Of a stretch of DNA of 10,087 bases, positions 1 to 6,361 are shown piece after piece. Position 1 is the stretch's first letter. Every line of letters begins with the position of its first letter. Origin of the DNA: Deltaproteobacteria bacterium. Lineage in GTDB: Bacteria; Desulfobacterota; UBA8473. A model generated the notes under the pieces. That model did no database searches. It was not told where the DNA came from and was given only the letters and a program-made list of their open reading frames with translations. The stretch is from assembly GCA_030643245.1 (NCBI GenBank), contig DAOWME010000096.1:1-10087 (forward strand), read 5' to 3'. The position numbers were made by a program, and so were the translations under genes.

Positions 1-472
1 ATGGCCCTTTTTCCCCTGAGCTGCGTTCTCCTCAGGTTTCCGCCTGCGACGTACGATCATGTACGCCTCGGCGCAAACCGTCGTGCGGCCTTGCTCAGAG
101 AAAAAATTGCTCATTTCTGAATTGGAAACCAACTCGTGCCCTTTTCTCAAGAAGTCCATCCATAAATAGAAATTTTCCGCAATCTCTGCGTCAGACTCAG
201 ATTTTAATTCTCAAAACAATCAGCTTAAATATTTCCCCTTTACGAGTCACGCTTTCCCAAAATGGACGCGTCAAAACGATTTTTTTAAATGCCCTGCTGT
301 GCGGCCCGTTTCTTTATTATTCTATGGAAAGTAAGGCAAGAATGTCAAGAAAAAACAGAACCATTCAACAGTTTCATCTTGGATTGGCCGCGTCAGGCCT
401 GTGGGGGAAACAAGGGCATGATCGTGAATGGTTCCGCTGAAATTGTAACTGCCGGGACAGTTCACGCGGGTA
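1..472. other. Intergenic region upstream of the rnc operon, no supported gene
   Basis: No convincing coding sequence is visible on either strand. The first 100 bases form an imperfect hairpin (separate entry). Around 154-168 a GTCCATCCATAAATA stretch closely matches the arms of the era-der palindrome, so part of this region may be a decayed copy of that repeat. A small dyad, AACTG-6-CAGTT at 447-462, lies just upstream of the rnc promoter; it could be an operator or chance. A 74-codon open frame at 289-513 has no family resemblance, no good ribosome binding site, and ends at the repeat that starts at 511; I do not call it a gene. Confidence 0.6.
15..99. repeat. Imperfect palindrome / large hairpin
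   Basis: Paired segments share one centre near position 57: CTGAG (16-20) with CTCAG (94-98), GGTTT (35-39) with AAACC (75-79), and CGTAC (50-54) with GTACG (61-65). The shared centre over an 85-bp span argues against chance. It is not followed by a T-run, so it does not look like an intrinsic terminator. It may be a palindromic intergenic repeat of the kind seen elsewhere in this window, but no second copy lies here. Confidence 0.5.
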
Positions 473-502
473 TTGACAGAAAAAGCCGAAATATGGTATC
501 CT
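473..502 (+). promoter_or_regulatory. Sigma70-type promoter for the rnc operon
   Basis: A perfect -35 hexamer TTGACA (473-478) is followed after 18 bases by TATCCT (497-502), which matches 4 of 6 consensus -10 positions. Transcription would start near 509-511, at the first bases of the 24-bp repeat, leaving a leader of about 44 nt before the rnc ATG. This also argues against the in-frame TTG at 473 as the rnc start, because that TTG is part of the -35 element. Confidence 0.55.
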
Positions 503-510
503 CACAAAAC

Positions 511-534
511 TAAGGGGCGAGGCCGAAATAACTT
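511..534 (+). repeat. 24-bp dispersed repeat, solo copy in the rnc leader
   Basis: The copy begins TAAGGGGCG and ends GAAATAACTT. It matches the copies at 7655-7678 and 9947-9970 at all but three variable positions (21 of 24 invariant among the three). Unlike those copies it has no visible inverted partner, so it is either a single element end or a remnant. It lies at the predicted 5' end of the rnc transcript, directly upstream of the AAGGA ribosome binding site (537-541). Confidence 0.75.
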
Positions 535-553
535 AAAAGGATTAAGTGCCAAA

Positions 554-1291
554 ATGGAAAAAACCAGGCTAAAAAAGCTTAGGGAATTGCAAAAGAGGGT
601 ATCTTGCAAATTCAGACACGTAGATATTCTGGACCAGGCACTTATCCACACTTCTTTCGCTAACGAGAATAGATTTGAAGTATCCCAGGATAACGAGAGA
701 TTTGAGCTTTTGGGTGATGCTGTCCTCGATGTGATAATCACCCACCTGTTAATGGATAAATTTCCCCAATACAGAGAGGGAGACCTATCCAAAGCCAGAG
801 CCGCAGTAGTAAATGAAACGCGACTCTCTTCCATAGCTAGGGACCTGGGACTCGGGGACTACCTTCTCTTGGGAAAAGGGGAAGAACTCACAAAAGGGAG
901 AGATAAAGACTCCATACTGGCCGCAGCGTATGAGGCCCTTGTGGCATCTATATACCTTGACAAGGGTTTTAAGAATGCGTTTAAGGTGATTGAAAAGCAT
1001 TTTTCCGAAATATTGGCCGAAGAAAGCGAAGAGGGTTTCTACAAAGACTTCAAGAGCCAGCTTCAGGAGTATTCCCAGGGCTCCTTCAAAGCCACCCCTA
1101 AATATGTGCTAACCGACCAGTCCGGGCCTGACCACGACAAGACCTTCGAGATCGATATCTTGATACACGGTAAGTTTTTCGGGAAAGGTTTGGGTAAGAA
1201 CAAAAAGCAGGCAGAACAAAATGCTGCCAAGAAGGCTTTGGAGACACTCCTGAAAAACCAACGAGGATTACCGGAAGTCAAAGATCAATAG
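554..1291 (+). CDS. rnc: Ribonuclease III
   Basis: Endonuclease for double-stranded RNA that matures rRNA precursors and processes structured mRNAs in the cytoplasm. The 245-aa product has the usual bacterial length: a catalytic RNase III domain (about 10-155) with signature NERFELLGDAVLD (47-59), and a C-terminal dsRNA-binding domain (about 167-235) ending in a lysine-rich KNKKQAEQNAAKKAL helix. By alignment with the E. coli enzyme from memory, E48, E51 and D55 correspond to E38, E41 and D45, and E127 to E117. The residue matching the metal ligand D114 is Ala124 (SILAAAYEAL instead of the usual SILAD..EAL), which is odd. The ATG at 554 is preferred over an in-frame TTG at 473 because it gives a family-typical N-terminus, has AAGGA upstream (12-nt gap), and the TTG lies in the promoter. 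First gene of the operon. Confidence 0.95.
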   Translation: MEKTRLKKLRELQKRVSCKFRHVDILDQALIHTSFANENRFEVSQDNERFELLGDAVLDVIITHLLMDKFPQYREGDLSKARAAVVNETRLSSIARDLGLGDYLLLGKGEELTKGRDKDSILAAAYEALVASIYLDKGFKNAFKVIEKHFSEILAEESEEGFYKDFKSQLQEYSQGSFKATPKYVLTDQSGPDHDKTFEIDILIHGKFFGKGLGKNKKQAEQNAAKKALETLLKNQRGLPEVKDQ

Positions 1292-1328
1292 CGGACCCTC
1301 TCCGTTTAAGTATGACAGGGACTTCCAT

Positions 1329-2399
1329 ATGCGTTACTTCATCATCCCCATCTTCGTGCCCCATCTAGGATGTCCACACCAATGTATCTTCTGTAACCAA
1401 AGTAAGATCAGTGGGGTATCCCGTCCTGAGGTAACTCCGGACCTTCTGGAGAAGACTGTAAAGGAGTATATTATAACCCGGCCAGGAAGGGGACGGCTGA
1501 GAACTCAGATTGCCTTCTACGGGGGGAGTTTCACAGGCATTGATTCGGATATTCAAAAATCCTTATTGTCGAAAGCCTGTGATTTTATCAAAGATGGACA
1601 AGTGCACTCCCTTAGGATTTCTACGCGTCCGGACTATATTGATCCCGATATTGTGCGTCTTCTGATAGATTATGGGGTCGAGACTATTGAACTTGGGGTC
1701 CAATCCATGGTGGACAGGGTATTGGCACTCTCCGGAAGAGGACATACCTCGTCCCACGTGGAAAGTGCTGTAAAGATAATTAAAGAACACAAGCTGGAGG
1801 TTGGTCTTCAGATAATGCCCGGTTTGCCCGGTGATACCCCTAAGCAAATCATGTATACTGTGGACAGGGTTATTGCCATGAAACCGGATTTTGTGCGTAT
1901 TTATCCCACCCTGGTCATTAAGGATACCCCGCTAGAGGAACTTTATTCGAAAGGAAGGTTTTCACCGATGACGTTGGATGAGGCTGTATATGTGTGTGAA
2001 AAAGCCCTCCTGAAATTGGATAATGCTCATATTCCGGTTGTAAGGTTGGGGTTACAACCCACCCCACAATTAGAAAAGAAAGGAACCATTATAGCGGGCC
2101 CCTTTCACCCGTCTTTTCGCCAACTAGTGGAGTCATCCATCTTCTTTGACATGTCGGTCCGACTGGCTGACAGGGATCACCAGCCCCGAGAAAGCTTGCG
2201 TTTTCGAATAAATTCTAAAGACTATTCTTATTTTTGTGGTCAGAAAAACAGGAATATCTCTAAACTCAGGGAAAGGTATGGGTTGAAAGAGATAGAGGTT
2301 ATCACCGAGGACAGTGTAAAAAGGAACACGGTTGAGCTGATCAATGGTCCATACATCTCTTATATTGAACGCAAAGAACTGGAAGCGATTTCGAACTAG
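1329..2399 (+). CDS. Elp3-like radical SAM protein, uncharacterised
   Basis: The 356-aa protein has the radical SAM cluster motif CPHQCIFC (C15, C19, C22), which ligates a [4Fe-4S] cluster and activates S-adenosylmethionine. Further motifs fit the Elp3/oxygen-independent coproporphyrinogen oxidase-like branch: FYGGSFTG (63-70), STRPDYI (98-104), ELGVQS (121-126), RGHT (137-140), MPGLPGDT (163-170) and RLGLQP (239-244). The acetyltransferase domain of true Elp3 is absent. The start has CAGGGA (1316-1321) 7 nt upstream. It lies 37 nt after rnc and 34 nt before era, so it is probably co-transcribed. The position suggests a role linked to RNA or ribosomes, such as RNA modification, but that is inference; the substrate is unknown. 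From memory, similar genes sit beside rnc and era in some deltaproteobacteria. Confidence 0.88.
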   Translation: MRYFIIPIFVPHLGCPHQCIFCNQSKISGVSRPEVTPDLLEKTVKEYIITRPGRGRLRTQIAFYGGSFTGIDSDIQKSLLSKACDFIKDGQVHSLRISTRPDYIDPDIVRLLIDYGVETIELGVQSMVDRVLALSGRGHTSSHVESAVKIIKEHKLEVGLQIMPGLPGDTPKQIMYTVDRVIAMKPDFVRIYPTLVIKDTPLEELYSKGRFSPMTLDEAVYVCEKALLKLDNAHIPVVRLGLQPTPQLEKKGTIIAGPFHPSFRQLVESSIFFDMSVRLADRDHQPRESLRFRINSKDYSYFCGQKNRNISKLRERYGLKEIEVITEDSVKRNTVELINGPYISYIERKELEAISN

Positions 2400-2433
2400 T
2401 TTCCATCCACAACAAATGCACGGATAAAGGGTT

Positions 2434-3342
2434 TTGGAAACCACACAGAACGTAGATAAAATCAAATCAGGGTTTATATCCATCATCGGTTGGACAAATG
2501 TAGGGAAGTCCACCTTGTTGAACCGTCTTCTTGGAGAAAAGATTGCGATCGTCTCCAGGAAACCACAGACTACGAGAAACAGAATCCTGGGTGTCAAACA
2601 TACGACCTATGCTCAGATGGTCTTTCTCGATACACCTGGAATCCACAGGGCAAAGTCAAAACTCAATATGTTCATGGTGAAGGAGGCAACAAGGACTTAC
2701 GGCGAGGTGGATATTATCCTCCTTATGGTTGAGGCCAACACGCCTCTTGGCGACAGAGACAGGTTTGTTATTAAGACCCTCGAAAAGGTTGAGACACCGG
2801 TCATCCTGGTGATAAATAAGATTGATCTCTCAACAAGGGATTCCCTTCTCCCTCTGATGTATGAATTCAGCAAACTGTGTAATTTTGAAAAGATTATACC
2901 AGTTTCGGCCTTGTCAGGAGAAGGGGTAGATGAATTGGTAAAAGAAGTGGAGGGCTTGCTCCCCTTCGGGCCAAGGTATTTTCCCGAAGATATGATTACT
3001 GATTTGCCCGAACGTTTTATCGCAGCAGAGATAATAAGGGAAAAGATCTTCAATCTAACGTCGCAAGAGATACCTTACTCCGTGGCCGTTGTAGTAGAGG
3101 ATTTTAAAGAGAAGAAGGATAAAAATGTCGTAATCATAAGGGCTACGATCCATGTGGAGAAACCGTCCCAGAAGGGTATGCTGATAGGCAAGAAGGGAAG
3201 GATGTTAAAAGAGATCGGTAAGCTGGCAAGAATTGATATTGAGAGTCTTCTGGGGGCCAAGGTCTACCTTGAATTATGGGTAAAGGTTGAAAAAGGCTGG
3301 AGTAAAGATATTAAGGCATTGAGAAAGATGGGTTATAGGTAG
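2434..3342 (+). CDS. era: GTPase Era
   Basis: Era binds the 3' end of 16S rRNA and helps 30S subunit maturation. The 302-aa product has all GTPase motifs: G1 GWTNVGKS (19-26), switch TT (46-47), DTPG (66-69), NKID (128-131) and SAL (158-160), then a C-terminal KH domain with IGKKGRMLKEIG (251-262). The G1 loop has Trp-Thr where Arg-Pro or Ala-Pro is usual, but the P-loop GxxxxGKS is intact. The start is TTG at 2434: an in-frame stop at 2425-2427 blocks upstream starts and no ATG or GTG lies before the P-loop. Its ribosome binding site is poor (AAAGGG ends only 2 nt before TTG), so translation may be weak or coupled to the preceding gene. The TAG stop is the first triplet of the palindrome at 3340-3484. 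Confidence 0.95.
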   Translation: METTQNVDKIKSGFISIIGWTNVGKSTLLNRLLGEKIAIVSRKPQTTRNRILGVKHTTYAQMVFLDTPGIHRAKSKLNMFMVKEATRTYGEVDIILLMVEANTPLGDRDRFVIKTLEKVETPVILVINKIDLSTRDSLLPLMYEFSKLCNFEKIIPVSALSGEGVDELVKEVEGLLPFGPRYFPEDMITDLPERFIAAEIIREKIFNLTSQEIPYSVAVVVEDFKEKKDKNVVIIRATIHVEKPSQKGMLIGKKGRMLKEIGKLARIDIESLLGAKVYLELWVKVEKGWSKDIKALRKMGYR

Positions 3343-3484
3343 TGTTCATCCATAAATGGTCTTTTTGCCCAATATCTACGTTATGCTCAAAAAATAATCC
3401 TCAGAATATCAAATATATGCCTGCGGTTATTTTTTTCGCATGCCTTGATCTTGAACAAAAATCCTCATTTCTGGATGGACACTA
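3340..3484. repeat. 145-bp palindromic element between era and der
   Basis: Nearly the whole gap between era and der is one inverted repeat centred at 3412. The outer arms run from TAGTGTTCATCC to GGATGGACACTA. The first 17 bases of the arm from 3342 match its partner at 15 positions. Inner arms also pair (ATGC..AAAAAATAA at 3383-3395 with TTATTTTTTTCGCAT), leaving a loop near 3405-3420. Overall roughly three quarters of arm positions agree by hand alignment. The era stop codon TAG is its first triplet and the der ribosome binding site abuts its far end. There is no terminal T-run after the stem, so I do not read it as a terminator. It could be a small non-autonomous mobile element (MITE) or an RNA processing site. 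The arm sequence recurs at 154-168. Confidence 0.8.
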
Positions 3485-3493
3485 GGTAAGTGA

Positions 3494-4825
3494 ATGAAAC
3501 CTGTAGTTGCAATTGTTGGCAGACCTAATGTGGGCAAATCGACCCTCTTCAACAGGATTGCAAGAAAGAGAAAGGCTATTGTAGCTGATGAACCAGGTAC
3601 GACTAGAGACAGAAACTATGCTGACGTCCATTGGGACGGGGTAGATTTCTTGTTAATTGACACCGGTGGATTTGAAACCGAGATCAAAAGTGAGGTTGAT
3701 GAACACATCGTCCAGCAGATCCAATTGGCCATAGAAGAGGCAGATCTGATTATCTTCCTGACCGACGGTAGAGAGGGACTTACGCCCGGAGATATGGAGG
3801 TTGCCAAGAAACTGAGAGAGGGGACCAAGCCCTTACTACATGTCGTGAACAAGATCGACGGCCAAAGACAGGAGGGAGATATATATGCCTTTTACGAGCT
3901 GGGTGTGGAAACCCTGTACCCAATATCAGCGGAGCATGGAAGAGGTGTTGGGGATCTGCTGGATGACGCGATAAACCTTCTACCTCAATCCTCTAAAGAG
4001 GAAGACGATGAAGATTTGTTAAAGATAGCTGTACTCGGCAGACCAAACGTAGGGAAATCCTCGCTGGTCAATAAGGTCCTCAGGGATGAACGGGTGATCG
4101 TCAGCGACAAACCCGGAACCACCAGGGATGCAATAGATACGCGTGTTGAGATAGGAGAAAGAAAATACCTCTTGATAGACACGGCAGGGATCAGGAGGAA
4201 GGGGAAGATTAGCCGCCAACTGGAAAAATACAGCATTGTCCAGGCACTGAGGAGCATTGACAAATCCGATGTGGCACTTATCCTGATAGATGGTGAAGAA
4301 GGCATAACAGAGCAGGATGCCAGGGTAGCCGGCCTGGCACATGATAAGGGGAAGGCCAGTGTTCTGGTGGTGAACAAATGGGATCTGGTGGAAAAGGATA
4401 CCCACACTGCCGCCAGGTATGAAGAGGATATCAGGGACAACTTGAAGTTTATGCCGTATGCGCCTGTAATCTTTGTTTCGGCTCTCACCGGACAGAGGAT
4501 ACTGAAGGTTATGGACTTAGTAGACGGGGTGGCGGAACAGCACCGGGGGCGCGTCGCGACGCCTGACTTAAACAAGTTACTTGAAAAGATTGTCCGCTCT
4601 CATTCTCCGCCATTCTATAGAAACAAAGAGCTAAAACTATACTATATAGCTCAGGTCTCCACAAGGCCCCCCACATTCGTTATCTTCGTCAACTATCCCA
4701 AAGGGATTCACTTTTCGTATAAGAGATATATAATAAACAGAATCCGTGAGAGCTTCGGGTTCGATAGGACACCCATAAGGATTATATTCAGGGGAAAGGG
4801 GAAGAACGTCCATGGAAAAAAATAG
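3494..4825 (+). CDS. der: Ribosome-assembly GTPase Der (EngA)
   Basis: Der is an essential GTPase with two tandem G domains that acts in 50S subunit assembly. The 443-aa product has the normal length and architecture. Domain 1 carries GRPNVGKS (9-16), DTGG (56-59) and NKID (119-122). Domain 2 carries GRPNVGKS (182-189), DTAG (229-232), NKWD (294-297) and SALTG (329-333). A KH-like C-terminal domain (about 352-436) follows, and an acidic linker (SSKEEDDED, 166-174) separates the G domains. The ATG at 3494 has AGGT (3484-3487) upstream, at the edge of the palindrome that separates it from era. The 3' end overlaps the Nudix gene by 14 nt, which implies coupled translation. All key residues are present. 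Confidence 0.97.
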   Translation: MKPVVAIVGRPNVGKSTLFNRIARKRKAIVADEPGTTRDRNYADVHWDGVDFLLIDTGGFETEIKSEVDEHIVQQIQLAIEEADLIIFLTDGREGLTPGDMEVAKKLREGTKPLLHVVNKIDGQRQEGDIYAFYELGVETLYPISAEHGRGVGDLLDDAINLLPQSSKEEDDEDLLKIAVLGRPNVGKSSLVNKVLRDERVIVSDKPGTTRDAIDTRVEIGERKYLLIDTAGIRRKGKISRQLEKYSIVQALRSIDKSDVALILIDGEEGITEQDARVAGLAHDKGKASVLVVNKWDLVEKDTHTAARYEEDIRDNLKFMPYAPVIFVSALTGQRILKVMDLVDGVAEQHRGRVATPDLNKLLEKIVRSHSPPFYRNKELKLYYIAQVSTRPPTFVIFVNYPKGIHFSYKRYIINRIRESFGFDRTPIRIIFRGKGKNVHGKK

Positions 4826-5243
4826 AATCACCGTTGCGGTAGGGGCGGTCATCGAGGACGAAAAAGGCAGGATCCTCCTCGTAAAACATGTCCCGGAGAG
4901 AGAGGGGTTCTGGCAGGAAAAGTGGATCTGTCCCGGGGGAAAACTGGAACTTGGCGAAACCATAGAGGATGGGATTAAGAGGGAGGTGGAGGAAGAAACT
5001 CACCTCCGTGTTGATTTAAAAACACCAGTAGAACCCTTTGAAAGAATCGTAAAATCAGGAGATGAAGTCGAGCTCCATGTGATCTATATAGATTACATGG
5101 CAACTGTAATAGATGGAACCCTCCAACCGGATGACGATGTGGGAGAGGCCGTATGGGTAAGCAGGGATGCAGTATCAGGGCTCGTTGATGAATTGCATGA
5201 AGATACGAAAATACTGCTCACCCTGTCAGGGATACTCGTCTAA
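4812..5243 (+). CDS. Nudix hydrolase, substrate unknown
   Basis: The 143-aa protein is a single Nudix domain, a fold that hydrolyses nucleoside diphosphates linked to another moiety with Mg2+ bound by the Nudix box. The box spans residues 43-65: GKLELGE, then seven residues, then REVEEETHL. The catalytic REVEEE core is intact; the usual Gly near the end of the box is His64. An MutT-like sanitising role or another nucleotide substrate is possible; the sequence does not decide it. The ATG lies inside the end of der (14-nt overlap) with AAGGGGA (4796-4802) 9 nt upstream, so it is the last gene of the rnc-era-der operon. Its TAA stop overlaps the stop codon of the convergent gene. Confidence 0.9.
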   Translation: MEKNRITVAVGAVIEDEKGRILLVKHVPEREGFWQEKWICPGGKLELGETIEDGIKREVEEETHLRVDLKTPVEPFERIVKSGDEVELHVIYIDYMATVIDGTLQPDDDVGEAVWVSRDAVSGLVDELHEDTKILLTLSGILV

Positions 5244-6145
5244 AATCCCCTGTGCAGCCCGGCCTTTCCGGCAATCTCTATGGCTTCTTGATATTCTTCC
5301 ACGGTGATCCTCCGGTTTAACTCAGGAAACTCGGCTGCCCTGTACATGGGACGATATTGGGCCATGATATTAACGTAGGAATCCTTCGATATCTCTGTAG
5401 CTATAAACTCCATGAGGTCGTAAGTGCCTGCCAGTCCTTCAGGCATAACCAGGTGCCTGATCAACAACCCCCTCTCAGCGATCCCATCCTTATCTATATT
5501 TAGATCACCAACCTGACGATGCATCTCTGGAAGCACCTCTTTTATGACTTCAGGATAATCAGGAGATGCAGAGTATCTCTTTGCAACTTCTCCATTAGAA
5601 TACTTGACGTCCGGCATATAGATATCGATGATCCCCGCCAGGAGTTTGATTACCTCGAGAGATTCATATCCTCCGCAGTTGAATACCAGGGGAAGCCTCA
5701 ACCCGGAATCTATTGCCTCCGGCAAGGAAGCGACAATCTGAGGAACGTAATGGGTAGGGGTAACGAAATTGATGTTGTGACACCCCATTCCCTGTAACCT
5801 CAACATCTTCTTTGCCATCTCTGATGGAGTGGTTACGTAACCATTTCCCATGTGACTTATGTCGTAATTCTGGCAGAAGACACACCTTAAATTGCAGTGG
5901 GTCAGGAAGATGGTACCGGACCCACGAAATCCGACCAATGGCGGCTCTTCCCCAAAATGAGGGGAGACACTCGATACAACCAACTCCGCTCCGGCCCCGC
6001 AGAAACCCACCTCACCTTCCAGACGGTTTACTCCGCACTTCCGCGGGCATAACTCGCATTCCTTAAGGATCTCTCGTAGTGTATCGATTCTTTTCTGTAA
6101 CTCGCCACTTCTGTGTAATTCAACGTAACCAGGAACATATGGCAT
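5240..6145 (-). CDS. PflA/PflX-like radical SAM protein
   Basis: The 301-aa protein has the radical SAM motif CNLRCVFC (C84, C88, C91). It is preceded by an N-terminal four-cysteine set (C30, C33, C37, C49 in CELCPRKCGVNR and GFCG) that is typical of the uncharacterised PflX-like group related to pyruvate formate-lyase activating enzyme. Motifs NFVTPTHY (126-133) and FNCGGYES (155-162), and the segment IDIYMPDVKYSN (173-184), also fit this group. Such proteins are thought to activate glycyl-radical enzymes or modify other targets, but no glycyl-radical partner is encoded nearby, so the substrate is unknown. The start has AAGGAG on the minus strand (6155-6160), 9 nt from ATG, behind a good promoter (6178-6206). 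The gene converges on the Nudix gene with a 4-nt overlap. Confidence 0.88.
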   Translation of the reverse strand: MPYVPGYVELHRSGELQKRIDTLREILKECELCPRKCGVNRLEGEVGFCGAGAELVVSSVSPHFGEEPPLVGFRGSGTIFLTHCNLRCVFCQNYDISHMGNGYVTTPSEMAKKMLRLQGMGCHNINFVTPTHYVPQIVASLPEAIDSGLRLPLVFNCGGYESLEVIKLLAGIIDIYMPDVKYSNGEVAKRYSASPDYPEVIKEVLPEMHRQVGDLNIDKDGIAERGLLIRHLVMPEGLAGTYDLMEFIATEISKDSYVNIMAQYRPMYRAAEFPELNRRITVEEYQEAIEIAGKAGLHRGF

Positions 6146-6177
6146 GATATTAAGCTCCTTCCAAGATTATAGATCAT

Positions 6178-6206
6178 ATTCTATAATCGATTATATTCTC
6201 CGTCAA
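6178..6206 (-). promoter_or_regulatory. Sigma70-type promoter for the PflX-like gene
   Basis: On the minus strand TTGACG (6206-6201) is followed after exactly 17 bases by TAGAAT (6183-6178). These match 5 of 6 positions in each hexamer. The start would be near 6171, giving a leader of about 25 nt before the ATG, with AAGGAG in it. Confidence 0.6.
6182..6195. promoter_or_regulatory. Perfect 14-bp palindrome in promoter, possible operator
   Basis: TATAATCGATTATA is perfectly self-complementary. It overlaps the -10 element and most of the spacer of the minus-strand promoter above, a position where a dimeric repressor would block transcription. AT-rich palindromes also arise by chance, and no regulator gene is nearby, so this is a candidate only. 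Confidence 0.4.
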
Positions 6207-6265
6207 GCTCCATTTGCGGCGCTCACCACTTCCAACTATGCCTGACCTCCTAAACAACATACCCC

Positions 6266-6320
6266 TTGACAACAAAAAATCTCTTTGGTACTTTCCGAGG
6301 TAAGAAAATATCGATATAAT
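6266..6320 (+). promoter_or_regulatory. Promoter region of the acyl-CoA dehydrogenase gene
   Basis: Two overlapping possibilities exist. TTGACA (6266-6271, perfect) plus a 17-bp spacer and TACTTT (6289-6294, 3 of 6) would start near 6301. A perfect TATAAT (6315-6320) has only a poor -35 match (TTTCCG, 6292-6297). Either gives a leader of 35-60 nt leading to a near-perfect Shine-Dalgarno sequence AAAAGGAGG (6347-6355), 6 nt before the ATG. That is the strongest ribosome binding site in the window and predicts good expression. Confidence 0.5.
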
Positions 6321-6361
6321 AATCTTTTGGTAATATTACAAAGCTCAAAAGGAGGTTTGAG

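Noticed and set aside
473..553. N-terminal extension of RNase III from TTG at 473
   Set aside because: The TTG is part of a perfect -35 hexamer and the 27 extra residues are partly encoded by the dispersed repeat; the ATG at 554 gives the normal family start.
3340..3484. Era-der palindrome as an intrinsic terminator
   Set aside because: The stem is far too long, AT-rich and interrupted, and it is not followed by a T-run; the next gene's ribosome binding site follows directly.
3985..4575. 196-codon minus-strand open frame opposite der
   Set aside because: Serine- and threonine-rich translation typical of antisense frames over conserved genes; der covers this region completely.
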